Shown here: positions 1 to 6,588 of the stretch, piece after piece
How the letters are laid out: every line of letters begins with the position of its first letter
Numbering within the stretch: position 1 is the first letter of the stretch
Assembly: GCA_023417885.1 (NCBI GenBank)
Contig: JAEZED010000205.1
Coordinates: 1 to 6,605, forward strand
DNA: 6,605 bases
Direction: 5' to 3'
Source: Planctomycetota bacterium
Lineage (GTDB): Bacteria; Planctomycetota; Phycisphaerae; Tepidisphaerales; Tepidisphaeraceae
Translations under genes and position numbers: made by a program
Notes under the pieces: generated by a model
What the model was told of the DNA's origin: nothing
The model's input: the letters and a program-made list of their open reading frames with translations, nothing else
Database searches by the model: none

Positions 1-408
1 GCGGCCACCGGCCTCGAGGATCTGCTCATGGACGTGCGCCAGATCCCGCCCGAAGGACTGGAGGTGCTCGGGGGGCAGTACCTGGAGGCGGGCGTCGACT
101 GCCCGTTCCTCGAAGACGACCGGTGCATGATCTACCGGCACCGCCCGCTGGCATGCCGGCAGTATTCCGTCAGTTCGCCGCCCGACGAGTGCGCGGGGGC
201 TGCCGGCCGCGTGCGGCGGATCGCGCCGGCAGGCAGGGCGATCAACGCCGCGCTCGACGCGGCCGACGGCACTTCGTGGATACCGCTCCCCATGCTGCTG
301 GATGGGTCGGCGCGCTCCACCACGCGCGGCGACGACGCTGAACGCCTCGCCTCCGTCTGGCGCCACGCGACGGCTGGGCGCGGCGCGCTGTGCCGCGTCG
401 GGTCGTGA
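1..408 (+). CDS. YkgJ-type cysteine-cluster protein (5' end missing)
   Basis: The reading frame is open from base 1 and runs to TGA at 406-408, so the gene starts before the window; 135 residues are visible. The visible part holds the second half of the zinc/iron-chelating cysteine-cluster domain (YkgJ family, PF03692): Cys34 in DCPFL, Cys42 in RCMIY, then RHRPLACR with Cys52, and a late Cys64 in PPDEC. The spacing and the RPLACR block are typical of the family. The first cysteine group (usually CxxxCC-like) should lie upstream of the window. These cysteines are thought to bind a metal ion, but the cellular role of most members is not known. The last 70 residues have no motif I recognise. An ATG at 28 exists but would remove conserved sequence and is probably internal. 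The gene is convergent with ilvC, with 9 bases between stops and no visible terminator. Confidence 0.8.
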   Translation, partial: AATGLEDLLMDVRQIPPEGLEVLGGQYLEAGVDCPFLEDDRCMIYRHRPLACRQYSVSSPPDECAGAAGRVRRIAPAGRAINAALDAADGTSWIPLPMLLDGSARSTTRGDDAERLASVWRHATAGRGALCRVGS

Positions 409-417
409 GGCGTCCGG

Positions 418-1452
<1,035 letters not shown>

Positions 1453-1458
1453 GAAGAT

Positions 1459-1463
1459 CCTCC
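1459..1463 (-). promoter_or_regulatory. Ribosome binding site of ilvC
   Basis: On the minus strand GGAGG lies six bases before the ATG at 1452. This decides the ilvC start, because neither the farther upstream Met (1563) nor the internal Met (1431) has a comparable site. Confidence 0.8.
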
Positions 1464-1467
1464 GGCG

Positions 1468-1483
1468 GTCGGGAGCGCCCGAC
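1468..1483. promoter_or_regulatory. Dyad in the ilvC leader
   Basis: GTCGGG and CCCGAC form a perfect 6-bp inverted repeat around a four-base centre (AGCG). It lies just upstream of the ilvC ribosome binding site and touches the -10-like hexamer at 1482-1487. It could be an operator half-site pair or an RNA hairpin in the leader. GC-rich dyads of this size also arise by chance. Confidence 0.3.
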
Positions 1484-1487
1484 AGTA
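1482..1487 (-). promoter_or_regulatory. Candidate -10 element for ilvC
   Basis: The minus strand reads GGGC-TACTGT-CGGG here. A transcript starting about seven bases downstream would have a leader of roughly 20-25 bases containing the ribosome binding site, which is a sensible geometry. I see no recognisable -35 box, and the match to TATAAT is only partial. Confidence 0.25.
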
Positions 1488-1526
1488 GCCCGCGGGGAGC
1501 GGGAAACGCGGATGCCGCGACAGAGG

Positions 1527-1551
1527 CGGGTCGGTTATCATGTGCGACCCG
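1527..1551 (+). promoter_or_regulatory. Dyad enclosing a -10-like element upstream of pgi
   Basis: CGGGTCG (1527-1533) and CGACCCG (1545-1551) are perfect 7-bp inverted arms separated by 11 bases. TATCAT (1536-1541), five of six matches to the sigma-70 -10 consensus, sits in the middle. The arrangement resembles a repressor operator overlapping a promoter, with the pgi start codon 66 bases downstream of the hexamer. No -35 box is evident at 16-18 bases spacing. The dyad is seen directly; its role is inferred. Confidence 0.4.
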
Positions 1552-1607
1552 TGCCGGCCACATCGCCCGAGGAGGGCGAGGCCGGCGCCCGCTCGTGATG
1601 CTGCACT

Positions 1608-3239
1608 ATGGCCAAGCCGACCGAACTCGCCGCGTGGAAGTCGCTCCGGGATCATTTTCCGCAGGTGAAGGACCTGCACCTGCGTGACCTGTTCGCCCGC
1701 GATCCTGACCGCTTCAACCGCTTCCACCGTGAGCTTGACGGCCTGCTGCTGGACTTCTCGAAAAACCGGATCACCGACGAGACGTTCGACCTGCTGATCC
1801 GCCTGGCGCAGGAGGCGGGCGTGGAGTCGATGCGCGACCGCATGTTCGCGGGCGAGAAGATCAACGTCACGGAGGATCGCGCGGTGCTGCACGTGGCGCT
1901 GCGCAACCGGGGGGACGAGCCGATCCTGGTCGACGGGCAGGACGTGATGCCCGGCGTGCGCGACACCCTGGCCCGCATGCGCGCTTTCACCGAGCGCGTC
2001 CGCACGGGCGAATGGTCCGGCTACAGCGGGAAGAAGATTCGCGACGTCGTGAACATCGGCATCGGCGGGAGCGACCTGGGTCCGAACATGGTCTGCGAGG
2101 CGCTGCGTCCCTACGGCAAGGACGACCTGCGGATGCACTTCGTGAGCAACGTGGACGCCTCCCACATCGCCGAGGTGCTGCGCAGGGTGGAGGCCGAGAG
2201 CACCCTCTTCATCGTCGCCAGCAAGACCTTCACCACGCAGGAGACGCTCACCAACGCCCACACCGCGCGCGACTGGTTCCTGGAGCAGGCGGGCGATCGC
2301 GGCGACATCACCGCCCACTTCGTCGCCGTCAGCACCAACCGGCAGGGGGTCGAGAAGTTCGGGATCGACCCCCAGAACATGTTCGAGTTCGAGGACTGGG
2401 TGGGCGGGCGCTACAGCCTGTGGAGCGCCATCGGCCTGCCGATCGCCCTCTACATCGGGATGGACAGCTTCGAGGAGTTGCTGGCAGGCGGATACGCGAT
2501 GGACCAGCACTTCCGCACCGCCCCGCTGCGCGACAACCTCCCGGTGATCCTGGCGGTGCTGGGCGTCTGGTACAACAACTTCTTCGGCTTCGAGACGCAC
2601 GCGATCCTGCCTTACGACCAGTATCTCCACCGCTTCCCCGCCTACTTCCAGCAGGGGGACATGGAGTCCAACGGCAAGGGCGTGACGCGCGACGGGGAGC
2701 GCATCACCGAATACCAGACCGGGCCGATCATCTGGGGCGAGCCGGGCACCAACGGGCAGCACGCCTTCTACCAGCTCCTCCACCAGGGAACGAAGATCGT
2801 CCCGAGCGACTTCCTCGCCCCCGTCTTCAGCCAGAACCCCGTCGGCGACCACCACGACAAGCTCCTGGCCAACTTCTTCGCCCAGACCCAGGCGCTGATG
2901 GTCGGCCGGACGCGCGAGCAGGTGCGTGAGGAGATGGGCCCCGACGCCGACGCGGCCCTGGTCGAGCAGCGCGTCTTCGAAGGCAACCGGCCGACCAACT
3001 CGATCCTTTTCGACAAGCTCACGCCGCACATGCTGGGGATGCTCATTGCCCTCTACGAGCACAAGATCTTCGTCCAGGGCGTGATCTGGAACATCAACAG
3101 CTTCGACCAGTGGGGCGTGGAACTGGGCAAGCAACTCGCCAAGGCGATCCTCCCGGAGCTCCAGCGGCCCGGAGAGGTCACCAGCCACGACGCCAGCACG
3201 AACGGCCTGATCAACCACCTCAAGCATCGCAGCCTGTAG
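1608..3239 (+). CDS. pgi: Glucose-6-phosphate isomerase
   Basis: This cytosolic enzyme interconverts glucose 6-phosphate and fructose 6-phosphate in glycolysis and gluconeogenesis. At 543 residues it is colinear with the E. coli enzyme (549) from end to end. The first sugar-isomerase (SIS) domain carries VVNIGIGGSDLGP near 147-159 and the SKTFTTQET phosphate-binding stretch near 205-213. Signature 1, DWVGGRYSLWSAIG, spans 263-276, and signature 2, GVIW to ELGK, spans 491-508. The expected catalytic residues are present: Glu353 in GDMESNGK, His385 in TNGQHAF and Lys508. The C-terminus ends STNGLINHLKH as in the family. ATG at 1608 is the first possible start, because an in-frame TGA lies at 1596-1598. 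No good ribosome binding site is adjacent; a GGAGG at 1571-1575 is too far away. One small departure is FEFEDW where E. coli has FEFWDW. No terminator is visible downstream. Confidence 0.98.
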   Translation: MAKPTELAAWKSLRDHFPQVKDLHLRDLFARDPDRFNRFHRELDGLLLDFSKNRITDETFDLLIRLAQEAGVESMRDRMFAGEKINVTEDRAVLHVALRNRGDEPILVDGQDVMPGVRDTLARMRAFTERVRTGEWSGYSGKKIRDVVNIGIGGSDLGPNMVCEALRPYGKDDLRMHFVSNVDASHIAEVLRRVEAESTLFIVASKTFTTQETLTNAHTARDWFLEQAGDRGDITAHFVAVSTNRQGVEKFGIDPQNMFEFEDWVGGRYSLWSAIGLPIALYIGMDSFEELLAGGYAMDQHFRTAPLRDNLPVILAVLGVWYNNFFGFETHAILPYDQYLHRFPAYFQQGDMESNGKGVTRDGERITEYQTGPIIWGEPGTNGQHAFYQLLHQGTKIVPSDFLAPVFSQNPVGDHHDKLLANFFAQTQALMVGRTREQVREEMGPDADAALVEQRVFEGNRPTNSILFDKLTPHMLGMLIALYEHKIFVQGVIWNINSFDQWGVELGKQLAKAILPELQRPGEVTSHDASTNGLINHLKHRSL

Positions 3240-3333
3240 TCCGTCGCGGCGGCCTCGCGTGCGAAACCGGCGGGGCGGCGGCGCATGAGCAGGAGGGGGC
3301 CAGCAATGCGCCTGGCGAGAGGATGAACGTCCG

Positions 3334-3361
3334 TTGCCGCCCGAAGGGGTTTTGCTGTAAC
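3334..3361 (+). promoter_or_regulatory. Candidate promoter for the 3527 gene
   Basis: TTGCCG (3334-3339, four of six matches to the -35 consensus) is followed after 16 bases by TGTAAC (3356-3361, four of six matches to the -10 consensus). A TG one base upstream of the hexamer gives an extended -10. It lies in the most AT-rich part of an otherwise GC-rich spacer. The alternative hexamer TAGGAT at 3372-3377 has no well-spaced -35. Confidence 0.3.
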
Positions 3362-3513
3362 TATTTGCATGTAGGATCGTTCGGGGGAGGTGCGTTCGGG
3401 AAGCCGGCGGATGCCGGCGCCCCGCGGGGAAGGAAGATCGTCCGCTGGTTCCAGTCACGAGGGGCGTGCAACGACCGTCCGCAGCGAAGGGATTCGCCGC
3501 GCCGCAATCGATC

Positions 3514-3518
3514 GGAGG
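3514..3518 (+). promoter_or_regulatory. Ribosome binding site of the 3527 gene
   Basis: GGAGG lies eight bases before the ATG at 3527. This is a standard Shine-Dalgarno arrangement and fixes the start of this otherwise unrecognised gene. Confidence 0.75.
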
Positions 3519-3526
3519 CCTGACAC

Positions 3527-4285
3527 ATGACCCTGATCCCGTCCACCGCAGCCAGTGCCGTCTATCACGACGCCCTCACCACCGCCCGCGGGTGGCGCAA
3601 CCTCTGCTTCCTGATCCTCCTGCTCATCCTGCTCGTGCAGCTCGGCCTCTTCTTCACGGCCAGGTTCACCGACTACATCCCCGTGCAGGGTGCTTCGACG
3701 CAGGACGGGCAGGTCGAGGTGCCGACCGGCCTGGAGACGCGCGAGGGCACGGAGATCGAGGCCGAGGGAGATCGGCTGGAGGTCGAGGAGGACACCGACT
3801 TCTCGATCAGCACGAGCGACCTCGACGCCGACCAGGTGGAGGACTGGCTCTACATGCTCCTCTACGCCACGCTCTGGGGCGGACTGGTCTTCGCGATCCT
3901 CCTGAGCCTGACGCTGGTCTTCACGACGCTGGTGATGCTCAACGGCCGGACGGTCGGCGTGTCGCGGGAGGCCAGCGCCTTCTTCTGGAGCCTGATCCTG
4001 CTGATGCTGCTGATTCCGTGGCAGTCGATCCTGAATCACCCGACGCTCCAGGGCGGGATGTTCCACGTGCCGGGCGTCCTGTACACCTGGCCGGAGCTCG
4101 ACCAGAACGCCAGGCAGTTCAACGACCCGCAGTGGCTGGGATGGGCCCGATTCGTCTTCTGGCCGGTGGTTGCCCTGTTCGTGCTGTTCGTCGTGCAGTC
4201 CAAGGCCCGCCGCGGCGTGAAGGAGGCACTGGGTGAAGATCTGGCGATCACCGACGAGCCCCTGCGCGACCGGCCGCTGACCTGA
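3527..4285 (+). CDS. Uncharacterised four-helix integral membrane protein
   Basis: I do not recognise the family. The 252-residue protein has four strongly hydrophobic segments, at about 25-44, 108-137, 151-169 and 205-224. A hydrophilic, strongly acidic stretch lies between the first two (about 50-107, rich in Glu and Asp, with LETREGTEIEAEGDRLEVEEDTD-like composition spread over 69-91). The basic residues Arg21 and Arg24 precede helix 1 and KARR (226-229) follows helix 4. By the positive-inside rule both ends are therefore probably cytoplasmic and the acidic loop external. A second loop (about 170-203) contains aromatic residues and prolines. No catalytic motif, lipobox or cleavable signal peptide is visible. 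The start is well supported by a ribosome binding site, and the gene ends just before a strong hairpin terminator, so it is probably transcribed alone. It is a genuine gene: codon use matches its neighbours and the hydrophobic pattern is coherent. Confidence 0.85.
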   Translation: MTLIPSTAASAVYHDALTTARGWRNLCFLILLLILLVQLGLFFTARFTDYIPVQGASTQDGQVEVPTGLETREGTEIEAEGDRLEVEEDTDFSISTSDLDADQVEDWLYMLLYATLWGGLVFAILLSLTLVFTTLVMLNGRTVGVSREASAFFWSLILLMLLIPWQSILNHPTLQGGMFHVPGVLYTWPELDQNARQFNDPQWLGWARFVFWPVVALFVLFVVQSKARRGVKEALGEDLAITDEPLRDRPLT

Positions 4286-4306
4286 GCCGGATCCAGCACT
4301 CTCCCG

Positions 4307-4345
4307 GGCCGCCGCCGGGCCGATCCGGCGGCGGCCTATGCTTTT
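4307..4345 (+). terminator. Rho-independent-type terminator
   Basis: A perfect 12-bp stem, GGCCGCCGCCGG (4307-4318) with CCGGCGGCGGCC (4325-4336), closes a six-base loop (GCCGAT). It is followed by TATGCTTTT, a short T-containing tail. It begins 21 bases after the stop of the membrane-protein gene and would end that transcript. The T run is short and interrupted, so termination strength is uncertain. Confidence 0.65.
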
Positions 4346-4399
4346 GCCCCACAGGCAGGGGCATCGACCGGGGTCACCTATCGCGGAGCAGCGGGAGAC

Positions 4400-4774
4400 A
4401 TGAAGGAAGAACGGGGCCGGATCTACGGCGACGCCACCATCGACGAACCGTACACCCTCTGGGGCGCCATCAGCGGAGACCTGCGCGTGGTGGAGGGGGG
4501 GAAGGTCTACGTCCGCGGGCACATCGGGGGCGACCTCATCGTCGACTTCGGCGGGCGCGTCCATGTCTTCGGGCACATCGCCGGCAACCTCATGATGTTC
4601 CGCGGGAGCAAGGTCATCCTCAGCGGCGTCGTCGGGGGCAACGCCAGCAATCAGAACGCCCGCCTCTTCATCGACCGCCACGGCCGCGTCCTCGGAAAGG
4701 TCAAGACCACCGGCAAGCACGCCGAGACGCAGATCGAAGATGACTACGGCGTGAAGATCGAGCGCGGGAAGTAA
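4400..4774 (+). CDS. Bactofilin-like beta-helix (polymer-forming) protein
   Basis: The 124-residue protein is made almost entirely of glycine-punctuated repeats of the form G-x-I-x-G-D-L-x-V. This is the pattern of bactofilins and related polymer-forming right-handed beta-helix proteins (DUF583, PF04519), which assemble into filaments and act as cytoskeletal or envelope-linked scaffolds. Four consecutive repeats have exactly 18 residues each: Gly22, Gly40, Gly58 and Gly76 start each turn, with Gly26, Gly44, Gly62 and Gly80 four residues later. A partial turn (GRIYGDA, 6-12) precedes them. The tail (about 102-124) is charged and has no membrane segment or signal peptide, so a cytoplasmic location is likely. 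ATG at 4400 has a purine-rich GGGAG unusually close and a GGAG eleven bases upstream; no other start is attractive. It lies 21 bases before the DUF456 gene, suggesting an operon. Repeat architecture is certain; the bactofilin assignment is an inference from pattern. Confidence 0.7.
   Translation: MKEERGRIYGDATIDEPYTLWGAISGDLRVVEGGKVYVRGHIGGDLIVDFGGRVHVFGHIAGNLMMFRGSKVILSGVVGGNASNQNARLFIDRHGRVLGKVKTTGKHAETQIEDDYGVKIERGK
4457..4672 (+). repeat. Four 18-residue coding repeats (54-base period)
   Basis: Residues 20-91 of the beta-helix protein divide into four units of 18 residues (20-37, 38-55, 56-73, 74-91) without a gap. Shared positions are a Gly at unit position 3, a hydrophobic residue at 5, Gly at 7, Asp or Asn at 8 and, in the first three units, Leu at 9. 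The fourth unit is the most diverged. Conservation is in the protein rather than in long DNA identity. Confidence 0.8.
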
Positions 4775-4795
4775 GCGCCGCGACACTCGGGCCAC

Positions 4796-5326
4796 ATGGA
4801 CTGGTTCCTCTACATCAGCCTCGGCCTGACGCTCCTGCTGGGCCTGTTCCTGAACATCCTGGGAGTTCCCGGGCTCTGGCTGATGGTGCTTGCGCATGCG
4901 CTCTACGCCTGGTTCACCGGCTGGCAGTACGCCTCGTGGCCCAGCCTGCTCGCGCTGCTCCTGCTCGCGCTGGCCGCTGAACTCGCCGAGTTCCTTGCGG
5001 GCGCCGCGGGCAGCAAGACCGCAGGCGGGACGTATCGCAGCGCCGGCGGGGCCATCATCGGCGGCATCATCGGCGGGCTCTTCGGCACCGTCCTGCTCCC
5101 GGTGCCGATCGTCGGCTCGATCCTGGGCGCGTGCATCGGCAGCTTCGTCGGCGCCGCAGCACTCGAGAGCACACACGTGAAGCAGGACATCGAGAACACG
5201 ACCATGCACTGGCAGCGGGCCAGCCGCGTCGGGTGGGGCGCGTTCAAGGGACGCCTCGCCGGCATCCTGCTCAAGAGCGCCTTCGGCATCGTCATGCTCA
5301 TCGTCAGCCTCTGGACCGCCTTCTGA
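4796..5326 (+). CDS. DUF456 family membrane protein
   Basis: This 176-residue protein fits the DUF456 family (PF04306), small multi-helix inner-membrane proteins of unknown function. Hydrophobic segments lie at about 4-20, 24-42, 48-68, 84-101, 104-123 and 155-175. Family hallmarks are ILGVPGLWLMVLAHALYAWFTG-type sequence at 21-42, AAELAEFLAGAAGSKTAGG around 60-78, and the glycine-rich helix pair GGAIIGGIIGGLFG (84-97) and GSILGACIGSFVGA (107-120). A glutamate pair (Glu62, Glu65) before the AGAAGSK turn is typical. The length is normal for the family. The start codon lies 21 bases after the preceding stop, without a clear ribosome binding site, so translation may be coupled to the upstream gene. 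Its role is unknown; the pairing with a bactofilin-like protein is suggestive but unproven. Confidence 0.85.
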   Translation: MDWFLYISLGLTLLLGLFLNILGVPGLWLMVLAHALYAWFTGWQYASWPSLLALLLLALAAELAEFLAGAAGSKTAGGTYRSAGGAIIGGIIGGLFGTVLLPVPIVGSILGACIGSFVGAAALESTHVKQDIENTTMHWQRASRVGWGAFKGRLAGILLKSAFGIVMLIVSLWTAF

Positions 5327-5334
5327 CCCCGTCG

Positions 5335-5360
5335 CGATTCTCCCCTTCCGAGGGGAATCG
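5335..5360 (+). terminator. Weak hairpin after the DUF456 gene
   Basis: CGATT-CT-CCCC pairs with GGGG-AATCG across the loop TTCCGA, leaving a two-base bulge. It starts eight bases after the DUF456 stop. No T tract follows, so it may be a weak terminator, a 3'-end stabiliser or chance pairing. Confidence 0.35.
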
Positions 5361-5372
5361 CCCGGCCTCTCC

Positions 5373-5378
5373 TACAGT
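5373..5378 (+). promoter_or_regulatory. Candidate -10 element for the RarD-like gene
   Basis: TACAGT (four of six matches) lies 11 bases before the ATG at 5390. If used, the transcript would have almost no leader, which would agree with the lack of a Shine-Dalgarno sequence here. No -35 box is visible, and the final T doubles as a possible TTG start at 5378. Confidence 0.2.
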
Positions 5379-5389
5379 TGGGCTCACCA

Positions 5390-6436
5390 ATGCCCGACGC
5401 TCGCGCCAACCCCTCCACCGGCAAGGATCGAAGCACCCTCCTGGGCGTCATTGCGGCCGTGTCGGCCTACCTGAGCTGGGGGTTCGCCGTCGTCTACTTC
5501 AAGGCGGTCGGGCATGTCCCCGCCGTCGATCTCATCGCCCATCGCGTGCTCTGGTCGATCCCGTTCCTGTTCGGGCTGATGCTCCTGACGGGCGGGTGGG
5601 ATCGCTTCCGCGCGCTGCTCGCCGACCGGCGGGCGATGCGGTTCATCCCGATCTCCACGATCCTCCTGGGTGCCAACTGGTTCCTGTTCGTCTGGGTCGT
5701 GGTGACGGGGCAGGTGCTCCAGGCGTCGCTCGCATACTTCATCACGCCCTTGATGATGGTCGTGCTCGGCGTCCTCCTGCTCGGGGAGCGACTGAGACGT
5801 GTTCAGGGGCTGGGGCTGGCACTGGCCAGTGCCGGCGTCCTGCTGCTCATCGTCGCCGGCGGCGTCATCCCCTGGGCGGCGCTCACCATCGCCGTGACGT
5901 GGAGCCTCTACTCGCTGGTTCGCAAGGTGCAGCACACCCCCGCGATCGAGGGGCTCGGTCTCGAGGTGGCGTTGCTCGTGCCGGCAGCCGCGGCGTGGCT
6001 CCTCTGGCGCGGCTTCCTCCCCGCCGACTCGCCGAACACGATGACCGTCGACGTCCTGCTGCTGTCGATGGCAGGCGTGGTGACCGCCGGGCCGCTCGTG
6101 CTGTTCGGGGCGGCGCTTCGGCGCATCTCCCTCGGGACGATCGGGTTCCTCCAGTACATCGCCCCGACGTTCCAGCTGGCGCTGGCGGTGCTGGTTTATG
6201 GCGAGCCGTTCAACCTCTGGAGCGGCGTGGCGTTCACGCTGATCTGGACGGCGCTGATCTTCTACACGATCGACGGCCTGCGCAAGCCCGCGCCGCAGCG
6301 CGGCTTCGAGGTTGTCGCCTCGCGCGAGCCGGGCGAGGTCGCCACCGACGCCGACTTCGCCGCCTGCGCCCCGCCCACCCACGACAGCGCCCCGGCCCCC
6401 GACGCCCCGACCCACGCGACGCCCGCCCGGGCCTGA
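5390..6436 (+). CDS. rarD: RarD-like EamA/DMT superfamily permease
   Basis: This is an inner-membrane protein of the drug/metabolite transporter superfamily, closest in sequence pattern to RarD (E. coli RarD is about 296 residues), whose natural substrate is not established. About ten hydrophobic segments form two EamA halves (about 17-155 and 159-298). RarD-specific strings are AHRVLWS (50-56), GANWFLFVW (94-102), ASLAYFITPL (112-121), LGERLRR (131-137), TAGPLVLFGAALRR (232-245), GFLQYIAPT (252-260) and GEPF (271-274). After the last helix a 50-residue hydrophilic tail rich in Ala, Pro, Asp and Thr (299-348) extends beyond the usual family end. I chose ATG at 5390 (348 residues); an in-frame TTG at 5378 would add four residues. 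Neither has a clear ribosome binding site. The gene stands alone after a weak hairpin. Confidence 0.9.
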   Translation: MPDARANPSTGKDRSTLLGVIAAVSAYLSWGFAVVYFKAVGHVPAVDLIAHRVLWSIPFLFGLMLLTGGWDRFRALLADRRAMRFIPISTILLGANWFLFVWVVVTGQVLQASLAYFITPLMMVVLGVLLLGERLRRVQGLGLALASAGVLLLIVAGGVIPWAALTIAVTWSLYSLVRKVQHTPAIEGLGLEVALLVPAAAAWLLWRGFLPADSPNTMTVDVLLLSMAGVVTAGPLVLFGAALRRISLGTIGFLQYIAPTFQLALAVLVYGEPFNLWSGVAFTLIWTALIFYTIDGLRKPAPQRGFEVVASREPGEVATDADFAACAPPTHDSAPAPDAPTHATPARA

Positions 6437-6472
6437 CGCGCAGGCAAACTCCCATATCCAGAAGCGCGAGCC

Positions 6473-6489
6473 TGCGAGCAACGCTCGCA
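6473..6489 (+). terminator. Short hairpin after the RarD-like gene
   Basis: TGCGAGC and GCTCGCA form a perfect 7-bp stem with a three-base loop (AAC), 36 bases past the stop. No T run follows. It may be a weak or factor-assisted terminator, or chance. Confidence 0.3.
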
Positions 6490-6582
6490 CGGAATCCACC
6501 CAGCGCAAACCGCTCTCCCTCCTCCAGCGCAAGCTTCCTCCCGGCGCAAACAACCCCCGCGCGCCCCACCCCTCCCGTGCGC

Positions 6583-6588
6583 TACAAT
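6583..6588 (+). promoter_or_regulatory. Candidate -10 element for a gene beyond the window
   Basis: TACAAT, five of six matches to the -10 consensus, stands out in a very GC-rich stretch (GCGC-TACAAT-ACCC). No -35 box is visible 16-18 bases upstream. A GTG at 6597-6599 could be a start codon but too little sequence follows to judge. The rest of 6437-6605 holds no gene I can support on either strand. Confidence 0.35.

Larger units (their letters stand above)
3240..3526. other. Intergenic region between pgi and the membrane-protein gene
   Basis: These 287 bases hold no convincing gene. The first 90 are GC-rich and featureless, with no hairpin-plus-T terminator for pgi. A short AT-richer island around 3347-3377 carries the candidate promoter. 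Downstream are the repeated string CGTTCGGG (3378-3385 and 3393-3400), a hairpin GCCGGC-GGAT-GCCGGC (3403-3418) and the palindrome CCCCGCGGGG (3420-3429). A 66-codon open frame (3323-3523) is arginine-rich and probably noncoding. If transcription starts near 3368, the leader is about 160 bases, long enough for structure-based control, but I recognise no riboswitch class. Confidence 0.5.

Noticed and set aside
1453..1563. N-terminal extension of ilvC to an upstream Met
   Set aside because: The added 37 residues do not resemble the family, and the extension would bury the GGAGG site and both dyads in coding sequence.
3323..3523. A 66-codon plus-strand frame ending three bases before the membrane-protein start
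   Set aside because: It is Arg/Gly/Pro-rich with no motif, its purine-rich stretch touches the ATG without proper spacing, and it overlaps the promoter candidate. A translated leader peptide cannot be excluded.
3455..5209. A 584-codon open frame on the minus strand across three genes
   Set aside because: It spans a terminator hairpin and two intergenic gaps, is low-complexity and His/Glu/Asp/Arg-rich, and opposes well-supported genes.
5384..6553. A 389-codon open frame on the minus strand, antisense to the RarD-like gene
   Set aside because: Composition is biased to Arg, Glu, Gln and His, as in a shadow frame; the plus strand has a coherent transporter pattern.
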